From the NCBI GenBank assembly GCA_023434365.1, contig JAEYSV010000051.1, positions 1 through 39,197 of the forward strand: DNA of 39,197 bases. The letters are read 5' to 3'. How positions within the stretch are numbered: the first letter of the stretch is position 1; each line of letters opens with the position of its first letter. Made by a program: the position numbers and the translations under genes. The stretch comes from Bacillota bacterium (GTDB taxonomy: Bacteria; Bacillota; Clostridia; Lachnospirales; Lachnospiraceae). Below, piece by piece: positions 17,811 to 26,668 of this stretch. The notes beneath the pieces were generated by a model. The model did not search any database. It saw only the letters and a list, made by a program, of their open reading frames with translations, and was not told where the DNA came from.

Positions 17811-18689
17811 TCAATACTTTTTCTTGTCCTTAATTTCATTATAGATGGAAACATAATTATCATATCGAATTTGACTTAACTTTCCTTCATTTAAAGCTTC
17901 CTTGACGCCACAGGAAGGTTCATTGATATGCACACATCCCTGAAACTTACAATAAGGTTCATAACGTTCAAACTCAGGAAAAAACATACACACTTCTTCT
18001 TTTTCAATATCCTCTAAATACAAGGAACTAAACCCCGGAGTATCGAGGATATACGTCGTATCATCCACAAAGAACAATTCGGAATGTCTTGTTGTGTGCT
18101 TTCCTCTTTGGATCTTCTCACTAATTTCACCTGTCTCCATCTGTGCATTCGGATGAAGGACATTGATTAACGTAGACTTTCCAACTCCGCTTGGTCCAGC
18201 TAAAACCGTTGTCTTACCTTCAATCAGTTTCATAATATCCGTAATACCATCTGATAACAATGCACTTGTTAACAGAACCTGATATCCCCCGTTTTTATAA
18301 ATCTGATACAGATTATCGATTTCTGCATCAGAAACAGTATCCTTTTTATTAAAACAAATCACGGTTTCAATACCATTTTTACGCATCATAATTAGAAACC
18401 GATCGAGTAAATTAAGATTAGGCGTTGGTTTTGCCGCGGCAAAAATAACCAACGCCTGATCTACATTGGATACGTTAGGCCGTATCAGCATGTTTTTCCG
18501 CTCAAGAATAACACTCACGTTACCTAGTTTCTTATCCTCATCTAATACATCAATGAAACAATTGTCCCCCACCAAAGGTTTTACCTTCTCTTTTCGAAAA
18601 TTCCCTTTGGCTCTACATTCATATACCCCTTTTCCTGGTATATGAACGTAGTAAAAGCCACCTATTCCTTTAATGATTTTTCCTTGCAT
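17811..18689 (-). CDS. rsgA: Small ribosomal subunit biogenesis GTPase RsgA
   Basis: Circularly permuted GTPase (CpgA/YloQ) that helps mature the 30S subunit. An OB-fold (about 1-65) is followed by the GTPase motifs in permuted order: G4 NKKD (114-117), G5-like TSA (141-143), G1 GPSGVGKST (165-173), and G3 DTPG (216-219). The C-terminal zinc site is Cys247, Cys252, His254 and Cys260. In B. subtilis the homologue is a substrate of PrkC, whose orthologue is the gene just before this one. The ATG overlaps the prkC stop by one base (TAATG), a coupling arrangement. Confidence 0.97.
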   Translation of the reverse strand: MQGKIIKGIGGFYYVHIPGKGVYECRAKGNFRKEKVKPLVGDNCFIDVLDEDKKLGNVSVILERKNMLIRPNVSNVDQALVIFAAAKPTPNLNLLDRFLIMMRKNGIETVICFNKKDTVSDAEIDNLYQIYKNGGYQVLLTSALLSDGITDIMKLIEGKTTVLAGPSGVGKSTLINVLHPNAQMETGEISEKIQRGKHTTRHSELFFVDDTTYILDTPGFSSLYLEDIEKEEVCMFFPEFERYEPYCKFQGCVHINEPSCGVKEALNEGKLSQIRYDNYVSIYNEIKDKKKY

Positions 18690-20797
18690 TAATTTACCTG
18701 TACCTTTTTAAAATTAACTGCTTGTGTTCCGTAAGAAACGCCATCTACAAAAATATAAATAATTCCAGGACCCTCCCCATCTGCACTAACTTTTGTGCGA
18801 TACGGGAACTGAGTCGATTCCATCTGTTTCCCTAAAATATCTTGAGCAACACCATTATATTCAACAGTCAGTTCTACATAGCCTGAAGTTACACCCTCTG
18901 CAAATGGTGACTGAATCTCAATATCAGCTTCATATTCATACGTAGGTTCCGGTGTTGGTTCCGGCCCCTTACTTATTATAACATTGACCTTAGTTCCTTT
19001 ATCCACTTCAGCATCAACTGCTATTGCATTGCCACTCTGATCAGTTATTCCAATAACCTGGCCACTAGCATATTCTGAACTAAATTCTTTGACCGCTTTT
19101 CCATAGACTAAGCCAGCATCCTCTAATGCATCTTTTGCATCATCTCTCGTCATCCCAATCAAATTCGGCATTACCGTTTTTTCAGGGCCACGACTTAAGA
19201 ATATAGTAACTAACTCACCTTTTTGTAACATACTGCCTACTTCAGGCTCTGTTTTTACGACGTACTCATATTTGATCTTAGGGTCATGAACATATTCTCT
19301 TCTAACAACAAATCCTAAGTCCTCTAACTTCACCATAGCCTCATTCATAGGCACATTAATAATGTTATCTGGAATAGCAATTGCTTCTTTCCCAGCACTT
19401 ACTACAAGTTTAACTTCAGTACCCGGTTTAAGAGCTTCTCCAACCTCATAAGACTGAGTGATGATATAATCTAATTCAAACTCGTCTGAAGTCTCTTCCG
19501 TGTAGGTTGGTTTTAGGTTAAGAGCATTAAGTTCAGCCAAAGCATCCTGTAGCTTCTTCCCTACGACATTAATCATAATCACATCAGCTTCAGGTGAGGT
19601 AGTTGGCGCAATACTTGGATTAGCAGTTGGATCTAGTGTTGGCGCAATCGTTACAACAGGTGTTTTTGTTGGTTCAACACTGCTACCTCCACCACCGAAA
19701 AATCCAAGAAACTTACCTACAAATATAAAAACAATAATTCCTAGAATCAAAGTTAACACAATACTTCCAATAATAAAAATTTTATCAAGCTTAGGATCCA
19801 CATCTGAATCCTCATCTATCTCAAGGTCATCAAAGTTAGTATTATTTTTCGCTCTTGGTGTCACTACCGGAGGAGTAACTCTGGTAGCATGTTTGATTGA
19901 ATTCAAGTCTTCCTCGCTAATGTTGATGGTTGGAGAATTATCAATTAACGGAGCGGCAACTTTAACAAAATCACCGGTAGGATTAAGTATTGAGCGTTTC
20001 AAATCAGCAATAAGCTCTGATGCTCGAAGATATCTACGTTCCGGTTTTTTCTCCATACATTTTTGTACAATGCGTTCTAAGCTTAATGGAATAGAAGGAT
20101 CAATTTCACGAAGAGGCATAGCTTCTCCCTGAATGTGCAACAAAGCAACTGATACCGTATTATCTCCTGCAAATGGTACCATACCACTTAACATTTCATA
20201 TAGTGTGATTCCTAGTGAATAGATGTCACTCTTTTCATCACTGTAGCCACCTCTCGCCTGTTCCGGTGAGATATAGTGTACTGATCCCATTGCGTTCGAA
20301 TTAATGGTATTAGAAGATGCTGCTTTGGCAATACCAAAATCAGTAACTTTTACCTTACCTTCTTTAGAGATGATAATATTTTGAGGCTTAATGTCCCGGT
20401 GTATGATATGATTATCATGTGCCGCTTCTAAGCCCTGTGCAATTTGAATCGCAATGCCTACAGCTTCTTTTATTTCTAATTTTCCTTTTCGCTCAATAAA
20501 ATTCTTAAGCGTAATGCCTTCTACGAGTTCCATAACAATATAGTATAATCCATCGTCATCACCAACATCGTAAACGTTAACGATATTTGGGTGAGATAGT
20601 CCTGCCGCAGATTGGGCCTCTCCTCTGAATTTTAATACAAAGGATTTGTCGTCGCTATATTCTGATTTTAACACTTTGATAGCGACAAAACGATTCAGCC
20701 TATGGCAACGTGCCTTATAAACATCTGCCATTCCCCCGGAACCGACTTTTTCGATGATTTCATACCTGTCGCTAATGAACATACCAGGTTTTAACAT
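18689..20797 (-). CDS. prkC: PASTA-domain Ser/Thr protein kinase (PrkC/Stk1)
   Basis: Membrane eukaryotic-type kinase that senses cell-wall fragments outside and phosphorylates proteins inside. The kinase domain (about 12-270) has the glycine loop GSGGMADV, Lys41, HRDIKPQN (133-140) and DFG (153-155). A juxtamembrane region leads to one membrane segment (about 339-362), a Thr/Pro-rich linker, and three PASTA domains (about 406-468, 473-537 and 541-611). A further beta-rich region (620-702) ends the protein. It follows its cognate phosphatase gene by 14 bases. Known substrates of this family include RsgA and division proteins, both encoded nearby; the link here is inference. Start ATG with AAAGGAG upstream. 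Confidence 0.97.
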   Translation of the reverse strand: MLKPGMFISDRYEIIEKVGSGGMADVYKARCHRLNRFVAIKVLKSEYSDDKSFVLKFRGEAQSAAGLSHPNIVNVYDVGDDDGLYYIVMELVEGITLKNFIERKGKLEIKEAVGIAIQIAQGLEAAHDNHIIHRDIKPQNIIISKEGKVKVTDFGIAKAASSNTINSNAMGSVHYISPEQARGGYSDEKSDIYSLGITLYEMLSGMVPFAGDNTVSVALLHIQGEAMPLREIDPSIPLSLERIVQKCMEKKPERRYLRASELIADLKRSILNPTGDFVKVAAPLIDNSPTINISEEDLNSIKHATRVTPPVVTPRAKNNTNFDDLEIDEDSDVDPKLDKIFIIGSIVLTLILGIIVFIFVGKFLGFFGGGGSSVEPTKTPVVTIAPTLDPTANPSIAPTTSPEADVIMINVVGKKLQDALAELNALNLKPTYTEETSDEFELDYIITQSYEVGEALKPGTEVKLVVSAGKEAIAIPDNIINVPMNEAMVKLEDLGFVVRREYVHDPKIKYEYVVKTEPEVGSMLQKGELVTIFLSRGPEKTVMPNLIGMTRDDAKDALEDAGLVYGKAVKEFSSEYASGQVIGITDQSGNAIAVDAEVDKGTKVNVIISKGPEPTPEPTYEYEADIEIQSPFAEGVTSGYVELTVEYNGVAQDILGKQMESTQFPYRTKVSADGEGPGIIYIFVDGVSYGTQAVNFKKVQVN

Positions 20798-20811
20798 AAC
20801 TTTACTCTCCT

Positions 20812-21534
20812 TTATTGTTTAAAAATAATGATTGCAATATTGTCTTTACCACCATTATCATTTGCTCGCTCTACCAAAGTCTTCGCAGCTCTCTCAAAAT
20901 CATGAGTGGCTTCGTTAACTATCTGAAGCATATCCTCGTCCTCCATCATATTACTAAGTCCGTCGGAGCATAATAATACGATATCCTCTTCGTTAAGTTC
21001 TACTTCAAAAAAGTCAGGATTACATTTAATACTTGCACCCACTGCTCTGGTAATCACATTTTTATTGGGATGATGTTTCGCATCCTGTGGTTCAATTTCT
21101 CCATTTTCAACCATTATCTCAACTAGTGAATGGTCTTTGGTGATTTGTGTTATCTTATCATCTAAGACATAAAGTCTGGAATCACCAATATTAGCTACTA
21201 ACATCTGATTATTCTCAACCGTCGCTGCCACAAACGTAGTTCCCATACCAACTAATTCACTGTCTTCTTCTGCTTTTTCAAGGAGCTTGTCATTAGCATG
21301 TTGAATTGCTGACTCAAGTACACTCACATAAGTTTGTTCCCTGGAAACTTTTATATATTCAAGAACTGATTCGACACAGTATTTAGATGCCAAATCTCCG
21401 GCATTATGACCCCCCATTCCGTCTGCTACGATGAAGAGATTCGGTAAAATACCAATTGGTTCTTCACTGACAAAAACGTAGTCTTGATTGACTTTCCGTT
21501 TTATCCCTACATCGGTTACAGAAAATGATTTCAT
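20812..21534 (-). CDS. prpC: PP2C-family Ser/Thr phosphatase (PrpC/Stp)
   Basis: Metal-dependent cytoplasmic phosphatase that reverses phosphorylation by the neighbouring PASTA kinase. The PP2C motifs are present in order: KVNQDYV (about 14-20), VADGMGGHNAGDLAS (about 36-50) with the metal-binding Asp, ANIGDSRLY, TKDHSLV, CSDGLSNMM and GKDNIAIIIF near the end. Its 240 residues are the normal length. The gene follows rlmN and precedes prkC, exactly as in B. subtilis. Start ATG at 21534 with AAAGGAGAGG upstream. Confidence 0.97.
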   Translation of the reverse strand: MKSFSVTDVGIKRKVNQDYVFVSEEPIGILPNLFIVADGMGGHNAGDLASKYCVESVLEYIKVSREQTYVSVLESAIQHANDKLLEKAEEDSELVGMGTTFVAATVENNQMLVANIGDSRLYVLDDKITQITKDHSLVEIMVENGEIEPQDAKHHPNKNVITRAVGASIKCNPDFFEVELNEEDIVLLCSDGLSNMMEDEDMLQIVNEATHDFERAAKTLVERANDNGGKDNIAIIIFKQ

Positions 21535-21559
21535 AGGCCTCTCCTTTCCACATAAAATA

Positions 21560-22630
21560 CTAGTTGTGATCCAGATAACTCTTTCTTAACTGTCCACACG
21601 CAGCATCAATGTCTGTTCCCATTTCTCTTCTTATAGTAACATTTATTCTATTTTTTTCAAGTATATTTTTGAATTTTTGAATAAATGAAACGTCGGAATG
21701 TGTATAATTTCTTTCTTTTATAGGATTTACGGGAATCAGATTAACATGACAATTCAAGCCTTTTAAGCGCTTACATAGTTCCAGTGCATATTCAGCACTG
21801 TCATTCACTTCCTTCACTAAGCTATATTCAAATGTAATTCTACGGCCTGTTTTCTGATAATAATATCGACAAGCATCCATTATTTCATTAATCGTATATC
21901 GATTCGCAATCGGCATCAATTCTTTTCTTACCGTATCATTGGGTGCGTGTAAACTAATTGCTAATGTAATCTGCAGTTGTTCCTCCGCTAATTGCCTAAT
22001 TTGATCTACCAAGCCACAGGTTGAAACAGTAATGTTACGCTGGCTGATATTCAAACCATGCTCATCAGAGAGCATTCTTATGAATTTGAGCACATTATCA
22101 TAATTATCAAATGGCTCTCCAGAACCCATAATAACTACATTAGATACCCGTTCGCCAGATTGTTTTTGTATCTGATAGATTTGATTCAACATCTCTGATG
22201 TGGTAAGATTGCGTTCTAAGCCACCCAAAGTGGAAGCACAAAAGCGGCATCCCATCCTGCATCCCACCTGCGAGGATACGCAAACACTGTTTCCATGCTT
22301 ATACTTCATTAATACACTTTCTATCACACGATTGTCCCATAACTTAAATAAATATTTGCTTGTTTCATCGCTCGCCGAAACGCGGCTATCAACCACTTCT
22401 CCTGAAAGCATGTGAAAATGCTCTTGAAGCTTTCTTCGTAAGTCGATTGAGAGATTACTCATTTCGTCAAAACTTCCAACTAATTTTACGTGCAACCACT
22501 CGTAAATCTGCTTTGCACGAAACTCTTTTTCATTCAGAGCTTTCATTTTCTCCTTAAGTTCCTGATAATCGAGAGACTTAATATCTATTTTCTCTTGCTC
22601 ATTATTTTTACTTTGATCCATTTTATCCAT
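21560..22630 (-). CDS. rlmN: Dual-specificity 23S rRNA/tRNA methyltransferase RlmN
   Basis: Radical SAM enzyme that methylates C2 of A2503 in 23S rRNA and A37 of some tRNAs. The [4Fe-4S] cluster cysteines are C124, C128 and C131 in CRMGCRFC. The cysteine that forms the transient RNA adduct lies near the C terminus (about C345, in DAACGQL). The central region has NVVIMGSGEPFDNYDNV and SLHAPND. RlmN and Cfr share this architecture; the ordinary operon context and RlmN-like C terminus favour RlmN. The N terminus has a hydrophilic extension of about 15 residues; the ATG at 22630 has only a weak ribosome site and Met4 is an alternative. Confidence 0.95.
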   Translation of the reverse strand: MDKMDQSKNNEQEKIDIKSLDYQELKEKMKALNEKEFRAKQIYEWLHVKLVGSFDEMSNLSIDLRRKLQEHFHMLSGEVVDSRVSASDETSKYLFKLWDNRVIESVLMKYKHGNSVCVSSQVGCRMGCRFCASTLGGLERNLTTSEMLNQIYQIQKQSGERVSNVVIMGSGEPFDNYDNVLKFIRMLSDEHGLNISQRNITVSTCGLVDQIRQLAEEQLQITLAISLHAPNDTVRKELMPIANRYTINEIMDACRYYYQKTGRRITFEYSLVKEVNDSAEYALELCKRLKGLNCHVNLIPVNPIKERNYTHSDVSFIQKFKNILEKNRINVTIRREMGTDIDAACGQLRKSYLDHN

Positions 22631-22715
22631 TCACTTTCTCATTGGCTAATTAAGCAACTCGAAGTATTCTATGTTACTAACTTAGACACAATTCCTATTC
22701 GTCACAATTTCCCAT

Positions 22716-24074
22716 TTAACGCTTAATTAGTCTTGCTATAAAGAAGCCATCCGTCTGATGCTTCGAAGGTAATAACTGCACATAACCTTGCAGCTTCGTA
22801 GTTTCGTTCAAATTTTTTGGAAGGTACTCTTCTAAGGAATCAAGCTTAAGCCCCTTCTGAATCAAGTACTTTACATTCTCTTCATTTTCTTGCTGGTTAA
22901 TCGTACAAGTACTAAAGATAAAAGTACCACCTGGTTTTACATAGTTTACGACAACATCTAATATCCTACGTTGCAAACTAACAATCTCAGCAACCTGTTC
23001 TTTGCTCATTTTATATTTGATATCATTCTTCTTATTTAACACACCAAGCCCTGAACATGGAACATCAGCTATTACAATATCAGCCTTTTCAATACTGTCA
23101 GTATCAGGTACTGTGGCATCCATCATACAAAACTTAACATTCGTAACACCAAGTCTCTTTACATTCTCCATCACTAACTCTGTCTTTGCATAACTTATAT
23201 CTCTGGAATCCACCGTACCAGTTGACGCAAGCTTTTGGGCAATATGAAGCGTCTTTCCTCCAGGTGCTGCACAGACATCTATAACATAATCACCTGGCTT
23301 AACTGCTGCCGCTTCCGCCACCATCATGGAGCTGACATCCTGTACTACGAACCATCCCTCCTGATACCCAGGGATACTTCGAACATGATTGTAATGGTCA
23401 ACCGCCACTGCATAAGGAAGATACTCATTAATTGTAACATGAATCCCTGCTGCCTCAGCTTCTTTTACAAACTGTTCTACCGACACCTTGTTTAGGTTAA
23501 TTCGTAATGAAAGGCTTCTTTCAACCTGAAAGCCTTCAAGTAAATTAGAAGTTTCCATAGCACCCATCTGATTATTCCACAGACTGATAATCCATTCCGG
23601 CATTGAGTATGCTACGCTGAGTGCTTGAATTGGTTCTTCCTTAAGATCCGGATATTTAATGTTCTCAATATTTCTTGCAACTGCTCTAAGAACGCCATTG
23701 ACAAAACCTGATAACGAAGTAAAACCTCTCTTTTTGGCCAGCTTTACCGCCTCATTACAAGCCGCTGACGAATGAACAGCATCCATATATTTTAGTTGAT
23801 AAATACTCATCCTGAGCAGGTTACGGATTAATGGTTTTAATTTATTCACTTTTACTTTAGAAAATTGATTAATAATATAGTCTAGTTCTAGTGCACGTTC
23901 GATTGTTCCTTCATATAATCTGGTAAGAAAAGCACGATCTCTCTTTTCAAGATATTGATACTTCTCAAGCATGGCGCCCAATATTTTATGACTATACTCG
24001 CCTTTCTCCATGACTAAGATGATTCCATCCAAGGCAATTTCCCGAATCGGCGCCTGTTTGCTGTTAGTTGTCAC
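22716..24074 (-). CDS. rsmB: 16S rRNA (cytosine(967)-C5)-methyltransferase RsmB
   Basis: SAM-dependent enzyme that makes m5C967 in 16S rRNA. An N-terminal NusB-like RNA-binding domain (about 10-145) is followed by the methyltransferase domain with DVCAAPGGKTLHIAQ (SAM site), DVPCSGLGVL and STCTINQQENEE, which carry the two cysteines of the catalytic pair. The frame is open to a TTG at 24089, but the GTG at 24074 has GGAGG eight bases upstream and is preferred. The start overlaps the end of the preceding protease gene by 11 bases, suggesting translational coupling. Member of the conserved fmt-rsmB-rlmN-prpC-prkC operon. Confidence 0.95.
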   Translation of the reverse strand: MTTNSKQAPIREIALDGIILVMEKGEYSHKILGAMLEKYQYLEKRDRAFLTRLYEGTIERALELDYIINQFSKVKVNKLKPLIRNLLRMSIYQLKYMDAVHSSAACNEAVKLAKKRGFTSLSGFVNGVLRAVARNIENIKYPDLKEEPIQALSVAYSMPEWIISLWNNQMGAMETSNLLEGFQVERSLSLRINLNKVSVEQFVKEAEAAGIHVTINEYLPYAVAVDHYNHVRSIPGYQEGWFVVQDVSSMMVAEAAAVKPGDYVIDVCAAPGGKTLHIAQKLASTGTVDSRDISYAKTELVMENVKRLGVTNVKFCMMDATVPDTDSIEKADIVIADVPCSGLGVLNKKNDIKYKMSKEQVAEIVSLQRRILDVVVNYVKPGGTFIFSTCTINQQENEENVKYLIQKGLKLDSLEEYLPKNLNETTKLQGYVQLLPSKHQTDGFFIARLIKR

Positions 24075-24774
24075 GTCTTCTTCCTCCAAATATGATTAAA
24101 AGTCTTAATAATTGTAGCATTGATGCGATTGCCCCAGCGACATAGGTTAAGGCTGCTGCAGATAATACCTTTCTAGCCTGTCCTACCTCATCTCCTCGTA
24201 ACATGTTGCTATCACGTAGAATCTGAATCGCTCTCGAAGATGCATTAAACTCTACAGGAAGGGTAAGTAACTGAAAAGCCACGCCTGTACTAAAAGCAAT
24301 AATTCCGGCCAATATTAACGTATTACTTGCAGAAGAATTAAAAAATAAACCTGCAATAATTAATAGCCAGCTGATTCGTGTTCCAAAGTTAGCAACCGGA
24401 ACAATGACATTACGAATTGCTAGTGGAGCATAACCGTGTGCATGTTGAATTGCATGACCGCACTCATGCGCCGCAACTCCAATCGCTGCAATCGAATTGC
24501 TCTGATAGACACTGTCACTTAACGCCAATGTTTTATTTCTAGGATCATAATGATCATTTAGGTTCCCATGAATATGTGTAACACGAACGTCTCTAATTCC
24601 TGCATTTCGTAAAATCATTTCCGCTGCACTAGCTCCGGTTAGTCCAGAATACGAACTTACTCGTGAGTATTTATTAAACGTAGAGCGAACTCTTGCAGAT
24701 GCTAGTAAGGAAATCACCGCACCGATAATAATAAAAATGAAAGTAGGGTCGTTAAAATAATAATAAGGATACAT
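24064..24774 (-). CDS. YugP-like membrane zinc metallopeptidase
   Basis: Neutral zinc metallopeptidase family 2 (YugP-type). A short N-terminal region (PYYYFNDPTFIFIIIGAVIS) forms the first membrane segment. The zinc site is H103-ECG-H107 in AAHECGHAIQHAHGYAP. Two or three further hydrophobic segments follow (about 125-175 and 210-230), and the protein ends in a basic tail. Family substrates are not known. The gene is inserted between fmt and rsmB, which are adjacent in B. subtilis, and overlaps rsmB. Start ATG with TTGGAGG about ten bases upstream. Confidence 0.9.
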   Translation of the reverse strand: MYPYYYFNDPTFIFIIIGAVISLLASARVRSTFNKYSRVSSYSGLTGASAAEMILRNAGIRDVRVTHIHGNLNDHYDPRNKTLALSDSVYQSNSIAAIGVAAHECGHAIQHAHGYAPLAIRNVIVPVANFGTRISWLLIIAGLFFNSSASNTLILAGIIAFSTGVAFQLLTLPVEFNASSRAIQILRDSNMLRGDEVGQARKVLSAAALTYVAGAIASMLQLLRLLIIFGGRRRDN

Positions 24775-24813
24775 GTACTGCCTCCAATCTAAGCGTCATC
24801 CATAGTTACTGTA

Positions 24814-25746
24814 TTATACCCCTAGCATTATCCCTTTTATCAAAGAATATCCTCTTAGGAATGCATCTACACTCATTCTCTTTTTCCCCTCTAACTGTAG
24901 CTCTTTCACACGCAAAATACCATCACCGGTTTTAACATCAAAATAATCTTTGCCAATGTCTATAATCTCCCCATTTTTTGCTTCATTCAAATCACTTATA
25001 ACTTCAGCTTTCCAGATTTTTAATGTTTTACCCTCAATCGTCGTATAAGCACTTGGCCAAGGATTAAGTCCACGTATGAGTCTTTCTATTGTTTTTGCTG
25101 ATTCATCAAAATTAATCTTTCCAATCGCCTTATCAAGCATTTTAACATAAGTAGACTCCTCATCGTTTTGTTTTTCACGCACCAAGGTACCTTGTTCTAA
25201 TTGTTTTAAAGTCTCAAGGATTAAGTCGCCACCCATATGAGCTAGTCGATCATGTAGACTTCCCCCTGTTTCATCAGGAGAAATTATATACTCTTCTTTT
25301 AATAACATATCTCCAGTATCAATTCCCACATCCATATACATTGTGGTAATGCCGGTTTTTTCTTCACCATTTATAATCGCCCATTGAATTGGAGCAGACC
25401 CACGAAGCCTTGGAAGTAAGGAGGCATGAATATTAATACATCCGTATTTTGGCATATCCAATATTGCTTTGGGCAAAATCTGGCCAAACGCAATCACCAC
25501 AATAACATCTGCTTGATAAGATCTAAGTTCCTCTATAAATGTTTCTTCTCTTGCTCGTTTTGGCTGAAGTACTGGGATGCCATATTGCAAGGCAGCTTCT
25601 TTCACAGCAGGAAACTGCATTTCCTTCCCTCTACCCTTGGGCTTATCAGGCTGGGTCACTGCAGCTACCACTTGATGACCGCCCTTTATTAATGCCTCTA
25701 AAGTTGGCACTGAAAATTCAGGTGTTCCCATAAATACTATTCTCAT
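24814..25746 (-). CDS. fmt: Methionyl-tRNA formyltransferase
   Basis: Formylates initiator Met-tRNA with 10-formyl-tetrahydrofolate. The N-terminal catalytic domain begins MRIVFMGTPEFSVPTL and holds NIHASLLPRLRGSAPIQWAI, with the catalytic Asn and His, then the Asp-bearing TTMYMDVGIDTGDML. The C-terminal tRNA-binding domain begins near RGLNPWPSAYT. The frame is open to 25791, but the ATG at 25746 has AGAGGT seven bases upstream and gives the standard N terminus. It pairs functionally with the deformylase gene immediately upstream. Confidence 0.97.
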   Translation of the reverse strand: MRIVFMGTPEFSVPTLEALIKGGHQVVAAVTQPDKPKGRGKEMQFPAVKEAALQYGIPVLQPKRAREETFIEELRSYQADVIVVIAFGQILPKAILDMPKYGCINIHASLLPRLRGSAPIQWAIINGEEKTGITTMYMDVGIDTGDMLLKEEYIISPDETGGSLHDRLAHMGGDLILETLKQLEQGTLVREKQNDEESTYVKMLDKAIGKINFDESAKTIERLIRGLNPWPSAYTTIEGKTLKIWKAEVISDLNEAKNGEIIDIGKDYFDVKTGDGILRVKELQLEGKKRMSVDAFLRGYSLIKGIMLGV

Positions 25747-25834
25747 GTCAAAACCTCTTTTCCAATTAATATAATAGAAACATCTTCCCACCGTCTTAAT
25801 GGGGAGGGTTTCTCCACTGATGAAATACCATTAC

Positions 25835-25893
25835 AAAAACTTGAGTGTCTTATCAGCCTGCAATCTTCAAGAAAGTTGGCAATAAGACACTCA
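25835..25893 (-). terminator. Long hairpin with T run between def and fmt
   Basis: A perfect 12-bp inverted repeat (TGAGTGTCTTAT, 25893-25882, and its complement, 25853-25842) encloses 28 bases that can pair further. It is followed on the minus strand by AGTTTTTG. It lies about 80 bases past the def stop and could end or attenuate the def transcript. A second imperfect G/C hairpin (about 25785-25810) sits between it and fmt. Confidence 0.6.
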
Positions 25894-25974
25894 TATTGTA
25901 TCAAATAATGTTTTTTAATACTACAAGTTCACAAAGAATTCAACCATTCTTTAGGAAATTCTAAGATTCTATCC

Positions 25975-26460
25975 TTATTCTTCCTCTTCCAAATCAGTCG
26001 TATTCATTAATTCACCCTCTACTTTTTCAAGATAAAGGTGACCTTCCAAATGGTCGATTTCGTGACATAAAGCTCTAGCTAACAGCTCCGTACCTTCTAA
26101 CTCGAATTCTTCCATATCTTCGTTTAGCGCACGCACCTTACAATAATTCGGTCTCGTTACAACTCCAAACTTACCAGGAACACTTAAGCACCCTTCATAT
26201 CCCGTTTGTTCACCTTCCGTTGTTATAATCTCGGGATTAATAAGAATAATCGGTTGATCTGCTTCACTCGTTACATCAATTGTTACGATTCTCTTTAAGA
26301 TTCCAACCTGCGGTGCGGCAAGCCCTACGCCACCAGCATCATACATCGTTTCTAACATATCCTGAATTAATGTTTTAATTTTATCATTTACCTCTGTCAC
26401 TTCTTTTGCTCTTTTATTCAGGACAGAATCTCCTTCGACTCTGATATTTCTGATTGCCAT
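25975..26460 (-). CDS. def: Peptide deformylase
   Basis: Metalloenzyme that removes the N-formyl group from nascent proteins. The three family motifs are present: GVGLAAPQVG, EGCLS (metal-binding Cys) and the HEIDH zinc/iron site (HEIDHLEGHLYLEKV). The C terminus ends in acidic EEEE-rich residues. The frame is open to 26481, but the ATG at 26460 has GAGGA six bases upstream and starts MAIRNIRVEGD as in relatives. Substrate production (fmt) and removal (def) are encoded in adjacent genes. priA, which precedes def in B. subtilis, is not here. Confidence 0.97.
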   Translation of the reverse strand: MAIRNIRVEGDSVLNKRAKEVTEVNDKIKTLIQDMLETMYDAGGVGLAAPQVGILKRIVTIDVTSEADQPIILINPEIITTEGEQTGYEGCLSVPGKFGVVTRPNYCKVRALNEDMEEFELEGTELLARALCHEIDHLEGHLYLEKVEGELMNTTDLEEEE

Positions 26461-26585
26461 AATAATCCTCTTTTCTATCAAGTTCTAATATACTATATAC
26501 TATATGTTATATGCTATTTTCATACAATGCTATCGAGGCATTCATACCTGACAGCACTACGCACTATTTTCAAACATTATAATGT

Positions 26586-26614
26586 ATTATAACCTAATTT
26601 GAATCATTATACAA
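26586..26614 (-). promoter_or_regulatory. Possible promoter upstream of def
   Basis: The 208-base gap between tyrS and def has several TATAAT hexamers on the minus strand. The best placed (26591-26586) has TTGTAT 17 bases upstream (26614-26609). The -10 is perfect but the -35 is poor, so this is tentative. A weak hairpin lies near 26523-26550. Confidence 0.3.
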
Positions 26615-26668
26615 TGTGAAATTCATAGTTTTGCAAAGCTTCAGCAAATTATTAGCTTATTAAAATAC

